A stretch of 64,000 bases of DNA, taken from the NCBI RefSeq assembly GCF_014705615.1, contig NZ_JACXJA010000003.1, positions 1-64,000 of the forward strand, given 5' to 3'. The stretch is from Paenibacillus oceani. Lineage in GTDB: Bacteria > Bacillota > Bacilli > Paenibacillales > NBRC-103111. Shown piece by piece: positions 1-6,998 of this stretch. The notes beneath the pieces were generated by a model. It was not told where the DNA came from. It saw only the letters and a program-made list of their open reading frames with translations, and ran no database searches. The number at the start of each line of letters is the position of its first letter. Positions within the stretch are counted from its first letter, which is position 1. The position numbers and the translations under genes were made by a program.

Positions 1-1
1 A

Positions 2-79
2 AAGGGCGTAGATTGGCAATTTACTACTGATGATGCAAGGATCAAATTAAAACGCCTTTACCCACAATTTAAGGATTGA
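2..79 (+). pseudogene. C-terminal end of a transposase (left-edge partial)
   Basis: An open frame enters from the left edge and ends at a TGA at 77-79. Only 25 residues are visible. They include WQFTTDDARIKLKRLYP, which resembles the C-terminal tail of IS630-type DDE transposases found in Bacillota. That assignment is from memory of the family and is tentative. No terminal inverted repeat can be judged from this end. A strong hairpin terminator follows about 25 bases later. Whether the upstream gene is intact cannot be seen. Confidence 0.4.
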
Positions 80-102
80 TGGGGTACTAGAAGTTTTTTT
101 AC

Positions 103-133
103 AGGTGCCGGTTAAGAAGCCGGCGCCTTTTTT
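103..133 (+). terminator. Rho-independent terminator
   Basis: A GC-rich stem with arms AGGTGCCGGTT and AGCCGGCGCCT (two G-U pairs) is closed by a short AAGA loop and followed by six T. It lies just after the partial transposase frame and would end that transcript. Confidence 0.8.
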
Positions 134-420
134 CTATGTGGAGCAAGCGGAGGCTGGGGAGGGCGAGGCAGCTTGCGGCGGGGGGCAGGAGTCACACGAT
201 GTGGAGGAGGTAGGAGGGAAAATGAAGGTTACGGGGGACTTGAAATGCGGCAGGAGGAACTAGGGGCGGGCGAGCATTGCACCCGGCGGAGCGCAGGGAG
301 CGGCTGAAGGCAGTTGCAGCCGTGGAGAGTTTGGTGAGTCATATGAGAAATATGAGAAAGCGGATTATGTATTGGCCGGGAAAGAAGAGGTAGGAGGGAG
401 AGGTAACGAGTGAAGGGGCA

Positions 421-530
421 ATAAGGAGTTAGAAGGAGTTATAAGGAGCTAGAAGGAGCTAGAAGGAGATAGAAGGAGATAGAAGGAGCTAGAAGGAGAT
501 AGAAGGAGCTAGAAGGAGCTAGAAGGAATG
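421..530 (+). repeat. 10-bp tandem array AGAAGGAGCT, about 11 copies
   Basis: Ten-base units follow one another without spacers. Most read AGAAGGAGCT or AGAAGGAGAT, and the first three are slightly diverged. Each unit contains AAGGAG, a Shine-Dalgarno-like core, but no start codon with an open frame follows. There are no spacers, so this is not a CRISPR array. Confidence 0.9.
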
Positions 531-559
531 AGGGAGTAAGGAAGGAGTAGTGAAGGAGG

Positions 560-591
560 AATGAAGGAATGAAGGAATGAAGGAATGAAGG
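560..591 (+). repeat. 8-bp tandem array AATGAAGG, four perfect copies
   Basis: Four exact head-to-tail copies of AATGAAGG sit a short distance after the 10-bp array and share its purine bias. Slippage from a related purine-rich seed is the simplest origin. Confidence 0.85.
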
Positions 592-768
592 AAGGAGTAA
601 GAAAAGAATTTTCACAAATAAGGAATAAAAGAAAAATTAAGTTAAAAATGGATGGATTAGAAGCTGATGGAGAACAGAGAGGGCCGTATGAGGGGAATCG
701 TCAAGAAGTTTGTGTAGCGCGGTGGGGTTAACTATTGGGACGGTGGATAGTCAATTCGTATGAGGGAA

Positions 769-965
769 GCATAAGAGTGGTTTGCACCTCTTATTTTTGA
801 GTAAATTGGATTGTTTGGAAGAATAAGAGATGGTAGAAGCTCTTATTTGAGGGGGAAGGGCGAAAATCGGGTAGTAGAGTCGAAAATAAGAGCTACAAAA
901 AACTTCTATTTTTAAAAAAATCCGGATAATTGGAAAATAAGGGGTGTAAAAGACTGCTATTTCAT
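769..965. repeat. Dispersed AT-rich element with CTCTTATTT / AATAAGAG inverted units
   Basis: The stretch alternates GCACCTCTTATTT and AATAAGAG-type blocks separated by 25-40 bases: for example 784-796, 822-829, 838-848 and 882-890, with further degenerate copies to 965. The blocks are inverted relative to one another and could fold into a chain of hairpins. A second locus with the same blocks and order lies at 51771-51925, so this looks like an intergenic repeat family rather than a unique sequence. Confidence 0.6.
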
Positions 966-1080
966 TCATTCGCCTCTTGTGCCCCCTTGGGATAGATGAG
1001 GAACCCCCGGAACCCCTAAAGTCTGGCAAGCCGGCACCTTCACTGACGTAGGTTACCTTGCTCGTACCTGCATCCGGCTA

Positions 1081-1260
1081 AGCCTCGAATCGAACGCTGC
1101 CTCAGCCGCTGGACCCGGCATGGCGAAGCCGCCGCAACAAGGCCTCGAGTCGTACCCTGTCTCGGCCCCTGGCTCCAGCATGGCGAAGCCGCCGCAAACT
1201 TGGCCTCGCAGCGCCCCCGGCCTTAGTCTCTACCCCCAGCTTGACGCCCTCGTCACAAAT
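1081..1260. repeat. 60-bp tandem repeat, two good copies and one degenerate
   Basis: Positions 1081-1140 and 1141-1200 align over their whole length, sharing GGCATGGCGAAGCCGCCGCA-like and GCCTCGA-type segments. A third copy at about 1201-1260 is badly degenerate. The 60-base period equals 20 codons, but no start codon or ribosome site accompanies it. Confidence 0.7.
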
Positions 1261-1398
1261 TTAGCCCCACGGTGAACTCCTCCAGATCTTGCCTCCAGTA
1301 GTTAGACGACCTGGGCCTCCAGCTTGGCCTCACGGCGAGTCCGCCCCGATCCTTGATCCAGGTTTTGGGGCGAGTTCGCGGCCTGTTTCGAAGTTGAT

Positions 1399-2268
1399 CT
1401 ATCGATAAGCCATAGAAGGCGTTACCTGCATCATTTTCCGGTATTGGTCGGGCGTCATCCCGACCTGTTTTTTGAAGACGCGGCTAAAGTGGGAAAGGTG
1501 TTTAAAGCCGACTTTGTAGCACACGTCGGTGACGGTATTGCCGTCGCTGTGGAAAAATAAGATTTTAGCCTGATTGACCCGACGCGTGTAAATATAATCG
1601 AACACCGTCATGCCCGTCACCTCGCGGAACAGCTTCATCAAATGAAAGCGGTTTAGATGGAGATCGGCGGCCATCTTGTCGAGCTCGATATCTTCCGCAT
1701 AACCTTCCTCGATATAAGCGATCATCCGCTGCACATGCCGCTCCCGGTCCGTGACGTTGGCGCGGGCAAACTCCATATCGACCTGACATTTCTCATAAAT
1801 CAGCATCAGCAGATCGAAAAAAGCGCTGAGCAGTCTGTTCCGGTTAATGACGTCGTTTTTGTAATACACGTTGTTGATACGCTCCAAAATGCTTTCGAAT
1901 TCCGTTTTGGATTCCGCATCGAGCCGGATATGATGGTTGCCGAGCAGCTCGAACGGCCGGAGCGGTCCGCAAGCAAGCAGGCTGGGGCCGAACAGTTGAA
2001 CCAGATGCGGATTAAATGAAAACATCGTGCGCACATATTCCGCAGAAGGGTGTACTTTCGGACAATGGCGGGTCATGCCGTTCATAATAATCAGATCGCC
2101 GGATTCCAAAGGAATAATCCGGTCGCCGATCATATAATCGCACCGACCGCTATGGAAATAGTAGATCTCGTACTGGGAATGAGAGTGAAAAGAAGTAGTG
2201 ACGGGGAAATAACTCCATTTGTAATAATATTCGGTGAACATCCGGATAGGATTAGACTTTGGTTTCAT
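1399..2268 (-). CDS. AraC family transcriptional regulator
   Basis: A 289-residue regulator with an N-terminal cupin-like ligand domain (histidine-rich beginning with FHSHSQYEIYYF) and a C-terminal double helix-turn-helix of AraC type. The end reads VGFKHLSHFSRVFKKQVGMTP, the classic second HTH. The start was placed at the internal ATG at 2266-2268 because AAAGGAGG lies 11 bases before it; the longer frame start at 2307 lies upstream of that ribosome site. The gene points away from the solute-binding protein at 2827, with about 560 bases between them. By analogy with other such pairs it probably senses a sugar and activates the binding-protein gene; the ligand is unknown. Confidence 0.9.
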   Translation of the reverse strand: MKPKSNPIRMFTEYYYKWSYFPVTTSFHSHSQYEIYYFHSGRCDYMIGDRIIPLESGDLIIMNGMTRHCPKVHPSAEYVRTMFSFNPHLVQLFGPSLLACGPLRPFELLGNHHIRLDAESKTEFESILERINNVYYKNDVINRNRLLSAFFDLLMLIYEKCQVDMEFARANVTDRERHVQRMIAYIEEGYAEDIELDKMAADLHLNRFHLMKLFREVTGMTVFDYIYTRRVNQAKILFFHSDGNTVTDVCYKVGFKHLSHFSRVFKKQVGMTPDQYRKMMQVTPSMAYR

Positions 2269-2399
2269 TCCGATGACATCCTCCTTTATCCCGCGCACAG
2301 CTATCATGTATCTGTATTATACCACAGCCGTCTTAGGCGAAAAGCAGGAGGATTAAGCCCGGAACCCCCGCCCGCCTATTGCTTGATTACCGCCAGCAC

Positions 2400-2560
2400 C
2401 AGCCACCGTCCGCCATTGCTAAATCAGTGACTGCCCCAGCCACTCACCTGTCTACGACTGACCACCAAATGCCGCCCAGCCACCGTTCGCCCATTACTGG
2501 ATCAGTGACTGCTCCCCAGTCGCCACCAGCCTGTTTGCTGGATCAGTGACTGCCCCTAGT
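2400..2560. repeat. Degenerate direct repeats (GATCAGTGACTGCCCC)
   Basis: The core ATCAGTGACTG appears at 2423, 2501 and 2542. The first two copies also share the flanking CAGCCACCGT block, which gives a unit of about 78 bases; the third sits 41 bases after the second. The region is strongly C-rich on the plus strand. Confidence 0.65.
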
Positions 2561-2773
2561 CGTCCGCCCGCGCTGCCATTGCTGCCCCCCAGCCGCTTAT
2601 CGTCCCATCTCCCGATATCGCCCCGCCCCCGTCTAACCGCACTGACCGACTACCAGTCCATATCAAGCCGATGACGGGGTTTCCTCAAAAAACCACTGAC
2701 AGTTAAATGAACCGCCAGCCTTCCCATTCGTGTCTAAAGCCATTAGCCGGAGTGCTGTGCTATATTTCTAATA

Positions 2774-2787
2774 TGAAATCGCTTGCA
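2774..2787 (+). promoter_or_regulatory. cre-like site (CcpA) upstream of SBP 1
   Basis: TGAAATCGCTTGCA matches the catabolite-response consensus TGWAANCGNTNWCA at 13 of 14 positions. It lies 40 bases before the SBP start codon, where CcpA binding would block transcription when preferred sugars are present. Confidence 0.6.
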
Positions 2788-2826
2788 GATCAAATTTCAA
2801 ACAGATAACGATAAGGGGTGTCCATC

Positions 2827-4146
2827 ATGAGTAAAAAAATGGTAAACGGTGTAATCGCAGCAGCGCTTGTATCCACAATGCTGGCCGCATGCGGAGGGAA
2901 AGGCCAAGCCGGTGTGCAGGGCGAAGACGTTCAGCAGCCGCCGAAGAAGGAAGAACCGATCGAGCTTGTCTTCTATGACGGCGGCGGCGACTGGCCGGCG
3001 GAAAGGTTCGAGAGAGAAATCGCGGGTCCGGTCAAACAAAAGTTCCCGCATATTACGCCGAAATTCGTACCGATGACGAACGGGAAAAAAGTGCAGGAGA
3101 TGATTACGGCCGGCGAGCAGTTGGACCTCATTTTTTCGTCGACGGGACTCGTATACAACAATTTGCTTCAGCATGAGCTTCAAACCGATATTACACCGCT
3201 CATCGAGAAATACAAGTTCGACTTGAACAAGCTCGAACCGGCGGTCGTCGACCAGATGAAACTGCTGGGCGGTGGAGGCATGTATGGGCTGCCGGTATTC
3301 ATGTCGCCTGCGACGGTGTATTACAATAAGGACATCTTCGACAAGTTCGGCGTTCCGTATCCGAAGGATGGGAATACGTGGGACGATCTGTACGATCTGG
3401 CGAAACGGCTGACGCGGGAAGACGGAGGCGTCACGTATCGCGGGCTGTTCGTATCCGCCCAGCATTTCATGAGGCTGAATCCGTATTCGCTCAAAACGTT
3501 CGACCCGGCCACTCAGAAGGCGTCCTATTCCGAAGAAAAGTGGAAAAAGCTGTTCGACAATTTGACCCGTTTCTATACGCTTCCGGGTTATAACATGAAC
3601 GGCAACCTGACGTATGTAACCAATCAGCGCAATACGTTCGTCAAAGACCGGACGGTCGCGATGTGGATTCCGGTCAGCACGCTGCACACGGCCCAAGAGC
3701 TGGAAGGCATGAATTGGGATCTGGCGACGTTCCCGGCGATGGCCGATCAGCCCGGCGTAGGGCCGCAGCCGTACCCGAACGCGTTCTGGCTGACGAATAC
3801 GAGCAAGCATAAGGATCAGGCGTTCCAGGTGATGGCTTATCTGGCTTCGGAAGAGTTTCAATTGCCCGGCGTGAAGCGGGGAGAGTTCATATCCGCGCTG
3901 AAGAGCGAGGAGTTGAGAAAAGCGTTCGGTCAAGACGCGGCGATGTATAAAGGGAAAAACAGCAAAGCGATCGTACCGGCCAAGTTCGCTCCGGCGGCGC
4001 CGATCGGGAAATTCAACAGCGTCGCGGAAGGCAACCTGCTTACAGGTTTCAACAACGTAATCCTCGGCAAAAAGGACGTCAATACCGCGCTGCGGGAAGC
4101 GGAGGAAGCGACGAACAAAAAGATTCAGGAAGAGCTGAAAAAATAG
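2827..4146 (+). CDS. Extracellular solute-binding lipoprotein (SBP 1), family 1
   Basis: A 439-residue sugar-type binding protein for an ABC importer, predicted to be a surface lipoprotein. The signal peptide ends in lipobox LAAC with Cys22. The mature part has the two-lobed family-1 fold signature, including YYNKDIFDKFGVPYPKDG near residue 165, and ends in a helical NTALREAEEATNKK tail. The ATG at 2827 was chosen over a GTG at 2818 because AAGGGG lies 8 bases before it. No permease or ATPase gene follows; the next gene has an independent promoter. It shares its hinge and tail motifs with six other SBPs in the window. A cre-like site and a divergent AraC gene suggest sugar-induced, glucose-repressed expression. 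Confidence 0.92.
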   Translation: MSKKMVNGVIAAALVSTMLAACGGKGQAGVQGEDVQQPPKKEEPIELVFYDGGGDWPAERFEREIAGPVKQKFPHITPKFVPMTNGKKVQEMITAGEQLDLIFSSTGLVYNNLLQHELQTDITPLIEKYKFDLNKLEPAVVDQMKLLGGGGMYGLPVFMSPATVYYNKDIFDKFGVPYPKDGNTWDDLYDLAKRLTREDGGVTYRGLFVSAQHFMRLNPYSLKTFDPATQKASYSEEKWKKLFDNLTRFYTLPGYNMNGNLTYVTNQRNTFVKDRTVAMWIPVSTLHTAQELEGMNWDLATFPAMADQPGVGPQPYPNAFWLTNTSKHKDQAFQVMAYLASEEFQLPGVKRGEFISALKSEELRKAFGQDAAMYKGKNSKAIVPAKFAPAAPIGKFNSVAEGNLLTGFNNVILGKKDVNTALREAEEATNKKIQEELKK

Positions 4147-4158
4147 AGCTGGCCTGCA

Positions 4159-4187
4159 TTGCCAGCACGGATGAACTTTGATATGAT
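4159..4187 (+). promoter_or_regulatory. SigA-type promoter of the folD operon
   Basis: TTGCCA at 4159-4164 and TATGAT at 4182-4187 are separated by 17 bases. The expected start point, near 4194, falls just before the riboswitch P1 stem, so the leader would begin with the aptamer. Confidence 0.6.
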
Positions 4188-4193
4188 GAGGGC

Positions 4194-4281
4194 AACTGAA
4201 CAGTCCGCACGCGACTGGCGAATCAAGTGGGGCACCACTGGGGAGCGTGCGGAAGGGACAACTGCCGCTCGCCTGGGTAAA
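4194..4281 (+). ncRNA. ZTP riboswitch (pfl motif)
   Basis: The stretch carries the diagnostic blocks of the ZTP/ZMP aptamer in order: P1 arm CCGCACGC, then GACTGGCGAA, a short hairpin with CACTGGGGAGCG, the P1 partner GCGTGCGG, and the 3' block CCGCTCGCCTGGGTA. This family senses the purine intermediates ZMP and ZTP, which build up when 10-formyl-tetrahydrofolate is short. The genes behind it, folD, fchA and purN, are exactly the one-carbon and purine functions expected. A terminator follows directly, so control is probably by ligand-dependent antitermination. Confidence 0.92.
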
Positions 4282-4284
4282 GTG

Positions 4285-4326
4285 TCCGGAGTACCGCATA
4301 TAGCGGCTGCTTCGGATGCTTTTTTT
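4285..4326 (+). terminator. Riboswitch expression-platform terminator
   Basis: The stem TCCGGAGTACCGC pairs with GCGGCTGCTTCGGA, with one bulge and G-U pairs, and is followed by TGC and seven T. It begins four bases after the conserved 3' block of the aptamer, so ligand binding to that block can compete with terminator formation. Confidence 0.8.
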
Positions 4327-4390
4327 GTTGTACGCCATTGCAGATATCGGGGATTCGTTAAAGGTTCCGCGATAACCGGGAGGGATACGT

Positions 4391-5257
4391 ATGGGAGTAT
4401 GGTTAAAGGCGAAGGAAACAGCCGAGCAAGTCCGTGCGGAAGTAGCGGCAGAAGCGGCGCGGCAGCGTGCAAACGGAACGATACCGAAGATAGCGGCGCT
4501 TGTAGTTGGCAGCGATCCGGCGTCCGTTTATTATGCGGAGACGAAACGTAAAGTCGCAGCGAAGCTCGGAATCGAGTTCGAGCTGATGAAACAGCCGGGA
4601 GATGTTACGCAAGATCAGCTGATCCGAATCGTATCGGAATGGAGCAGGGATGCAGCCGTACACGGAATTATGCTGGAGCTGCCGCTGCCCGCTCACATCT
4701 CGACTTCTGCGGTAGCGGCGGCGATCGATCCGCTCAAAGACGTCGACGGGGTCACACCGGCCAACCGGCTTGCCGTCATGACCGGCGAGTCCGGATTAGT
4801 TCCAGCTACTCCGCAGTCGTGCATCCGGCTGCTGAAGGCATACGGCTATACGCTGGAAGGAAAAAATGTAACGCTGGTCGGACGCGGTCAAACGGTCGGT
4901 TTGCCGCTGTTCCATATGCTGCAGCGGGAGCAGGCGACCGTCACCGTATGTCATTCGCGAACTCCCGATTTGACGTTTCATCTGAAACATGCGGATATTG
5001 TCGTAGCCGCTGTCGGGAAACCGGGAGTTATTACCTGGGAAATGATCCTACCCGGGACGATCGTCATAGATGCGGGCATCCATGAGCTGCCGGATGGAAG
5101 GATCACCGGCGATGTCGATCCGCGTGCGATCGAGGTTGCAGAAGCGATGTCTCCGGTCCCCGGGGGCGTAGGCACTTTAACGACGGCGCTGCTGTTCGAA
5201 AATGCGATGCGGGCGATTCGGCTGCAGCAGCAGGCTGGAAGGGAGGCTGCACGATGA
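4391..5257 (+). CDS. folD: Bifunctional methylene-THF dehydrogenase / methenyl-THF cyclohydrolase
   Basis: A 288-residue cytosolic enzyme of one-carbon metabolism that interconverts 5,10-methylene-, methenyl- and 10-formyl-tetrahydrofolate. Family landmarks are the Y48-x-x-x-K52 pair (SVYYAETKRK), DPLKDVDGVTPAN, VPATPQSC and a C-terminal GGVGTLTT. Two signatures differ from the usual forms: VGRGQTVGLPL where VGRS-x-x-VG-x-P is typical, and GGVGTLTT where GGVGPMT is typical. This may be a second, specialised copy rather than the housekeeping FolD. GGGAGG lies 7 bases before the ATG. It is first in a three-gene operon behind the ZTP riboswitch and overlaps the next gene by four bases. Confidence 0.9.
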   Translation: MGVWLKAKETAEQVRAEVAAEAARQRANGTIPKIAALVVGSDPASVYYAETKRKVAAKLGIEFELMKQPGDVTQDQLIRIVSEWSRDAAVHGIMLELPLPAHISTSAVAAAIDPLKDVDGVTPANRLAVMTGESGLVPATPQSCIRLLKAYGYTLEGKNVTLVGRGQTVGLPLFHMLQREQATVTVCHSRTPDLTFHLKHADIVVAAVGKPGVITWEMILPGTIVIDAGIHELPDGRITGDVDPRAIEVAEAMSPVPGGVGTLTTALLFENAMRAIRLQQQAGREAAR

Positions 5258-5907
5258 TGGAGCAGCAAAACGCGATGTTCGACCGGACGATCCGATCTTT
5301 TGTTCAAGAAGCGGGAGCAGCCGTTCCGACGCCGGGCGGAGGCAGCGTCTCGGCGCTCGTCGGAGCGCTCGGGGCCGCGATGGTGTCGATGGCGGCCAAT
5401 TTTACCCAAGGCGCGAAATTCGCCGGAGCGGAAGCGGCGATGAAAGAAGCGGTCGGCCGGCTGCAGGACTGGACCCGGGATTGCGAAGATTTGCTGGAGG
5501 CGGACGTCGCTTCTTTTGAGCGGTATATGTCGGCTCTGAAGCTGCCGAAGTCGACGGACGAGGAGAAGCAGGTGCGCGCGCAAGCGATCCAGGATGCGGC
5601 CGGACAGGCGATCGAAGTGCCGCTCGCGCTTATCCGCGTATGCCGGGACGCCCTTGAGCAAACGGTGCGTATCGCGGAGTCCGCCAATCCGAACGTCATC
5701 TCCGATCTCGGGATCGGCGCGATTTTGTTCGAGTCGGCGGCTCAGTCTGCCTATTTGACCGTAGAAATCAATCTGGCCTCGCTGAAAGACGAGGAAGCGA
5801 AGCAGCGGTACGACGAACGGGCGGCTGCGCTGCTCGGGGAGACGGCAAGGCTGAAGGAGCAAGCGGTAACCGCCGTACGCGGGATCATCTGGAGAGGAAG
5901 CAGGTAA
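5254..5907 (+). CDS. fchA: Formimino-THF cyclodeaminase-like protein (FTCD_C family)
   Basis: A 217-residue all-helical protein matching the cyclodeaminase/cyclohydrolase family (FTCD C-terminal domain). The N-terminal signature VPTPGGGSVSALVGALGAAM (residues 24-43) is typical and forms the folate site. Members release ammonia from formimino-THF, or open or close methenyl-THF. Its ATG overlaps the folD stop (ATGA), with GGGAGG 7 bases upstream, so translation is probably coupled. Next to folD and purN it most likely supplies or recycles 10-formyl-THF. The symbol follows the usual naming of such stand-alone proteins. Confidence 0.85.
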   Translation: MMEQQNAMFDRTIRSFVQEAGAAVPTPGGGSVSALVGALGAAMVSMAANFTQGAKFAGAEAAMKEAVGRLQDWTRDCEDLLEADVASFERYMSALKLPKSTDEEKQVRAQAIQDAAGQAIEVPLALIRVCRDALEQTVRIAESANPNVISDLGIGAILFESAAQSAYLTVEINLASLKDEEAKQRYDERAAALLGETARLKEQAVTAVRGIIWRGSR

Positions 5908-5909
5908 AG

Positions 5910-6524
5910 ATGCCGAAACTGAACATAGCCGTATTCGCCTCGCACGGAGGCTCGAACGCCCAGGCGATTATCGACGCTGCCGCCGCAGGGAGATTGGATG
6001 CAGCCGTTAAAGCGGTGATCAGCAACAATTCACAGTCGGGGGTGCTGGAGCGGGCAAAGCAGGCGGGAATCCCCGGCTTCCATCTCAGCTCGAAAGCTTA
6101 TCCGGAGCCGAAAGCGCTGGACCGGGCGATTCTGGATACGTTGATCGCGCAGGACGTAAATCTGATCGCTCTGGCCGGGTATATGAAAAAGCTCGGTCCG
6201 CAAACGCTGGCCGCCTACGCCGGACGTATCGTGAACATTCACCCGTCGCTTCTGCCGAAGTTCGGCGGACACGGGATGTACGGCCATCGCGTGCACGAGG
6301 CGGTGCTCGCTGCAGGCGAGACCGAGACGGGGGTAACGATGCATCTGGTCGACGGCGAGTACGACGAGGGACCGGTACTTGCGCAAAGCGTCGTACCCGT
6401 CGAGCCGGGCGATTCGGTCGAGACGCTGGCCGCGCGCGTGCTGCACAGGGAGCATTCGTTTTACGTCGAGACGCTCGGACGGATTGCGGCCGGTGAGATC
6501 GTGCTGCCGCCGCTGAACGGTTGA
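5910..6524 (+). CDS. purN: Phosphoribosylglycinamide formyltransferase
   Basis: A 204-residue GART enzyme that transfers formyl from 10-formyl-THF to GAR in purine synthesis. The catalytic triad is visible: N109 and H111 in IVNIHPSLLPKFGG, and an aspartate (about D152) in DGEYDEGPV. The N-terminus has the expected nucleotide-binding strand (IAVFASHGGSNAQAI). It starts three bases after fchA and ends the ZTP-controlled operon. No other pur genes are nearby, so this is a purN separate from a main purine operon, consistent with a stress-responsive supplementary copy. Confidence 0.93.
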   Translation: MPKLNIAVFASHGGSNAQAIIDAAAAGRLDAAVKAVISNNSQSGVLERAKQAGIPGFHLSSKAYPEPKALDRAILDTLIAQDVNLIALAGYMKKLGPQTLAAYAGRIVNIHPSLLPKFGGHGMYGHRVHEAVLAAGETETGVTMHLVDGEYDEGPVLAQSVVPVEPGDSVETLAARVLHREHSFYVETLGRIAAGEIVLPPLNG

Positions 6525-6998
6525 GGCTGTGGAGGAGGAGTATAGACGCGGCTCGATCCGGTAAGAAGCGTTTATGCTAAATACAATATTGACGAAGCCC
6601 ATTCGTCTGTTTTCCGAATGAGTAGCGCGAAGAACCCGGCGGTGTGTAAACCGGGTTTCTTTTTGTTGTAAACGAAATGTTGCAAAGCTGTTTTCTGTGC
6701 GTAACCCGAGGCTTCCTCCAACTGAAATAGGCTGTGGAGTTACAGTAGGGTAATATTTTTGAGTACGTTGCTCCTTAGCCGTCGGTCCACTCTGCTCCAC
6801 ATGTGCTCCGCCCCCTACTTATGCAGAATTCCGTATCCCTTATATTTTCCAATTCATAGCAGGCTGCCGTCAATGGGGCAGATTCAAAATCTAAATATTG
6901 TTTACAAATGTCCCAAAAAAATGAATATATCGATACTCCAGACAATGATAAGTTTATATCGAAGACAATATCTTGCGGAAAGGTGGCAGTGCAGCACC
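6525..6998. other. Intergenic region after purN
   Basis: It holds the purN terminator and the leader of the sialidase-like gene. A frame runs through from 6759, but its first 80 residues look unlike any protein start. TTTACA at 6901 with an AT-rich block 17-18 bases later is a possible promoter, not a convincing one. Confidence 0.5.
6631..6666 (+). terminator. Terminator of the folD-fchA-purN operon
   Basis: GAACCCGG pairs with CCGGGTTT across an 11-base loop, and CTTTTTG follows. It lies about 110 bases after the purN stop. Confidence 0.85.

Larger units (their letters stand above)
134..1398. other. Gene-free, repeat-rich stretch
   Basis: No convincing gene is present: no frame combines a ribosome site with a plausible protein. 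The first half is purine-rich on the plus strand and holds a 10-bp tandem array (421-530) and an 8-bp array (560-591). Then come AT-rich copies of a dispersed element (769-965) and a 60-bp tandem repeat (1081-1260). The stretch looks like low-constraint DNA beside an insertion-sequence remnant. Confidence 0.7.
2269..2826. other. Divergent intergenic region with degenerate C-rich repeats
   Basis: This separates the AraC gene from the first SBP gene. Three copies of a block containing GGATCAGTGACTGCCCC (or one-base variants) begin near 2418, 2497 and 2537, and a CAGCCACCGT block occurs at about 2400 and 2479. Spacings are about 78 and 41 bases. The block nearest the SBP carries a cre-like site (2774-2787). 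No gene is supported. Confidence 0.6.

Noticed and set aside
421-530. Tandem array considered as a CRISPR
   Set aside because: Units are 10 bases with no spacers and no cas genes.
751-1029. 92-codon minus-strand frame over the AT-rich dispersed repeat
   Set aside because: It lies across repeat blocks, has no ribosome site and looks non-protein-like.
2797-4338. 513-codon minus-strand frame opposite SBP 1
   Set aside because: It is a shadow of the SBP gene: arginine-rich, no ribosome site, no recognisable domain.
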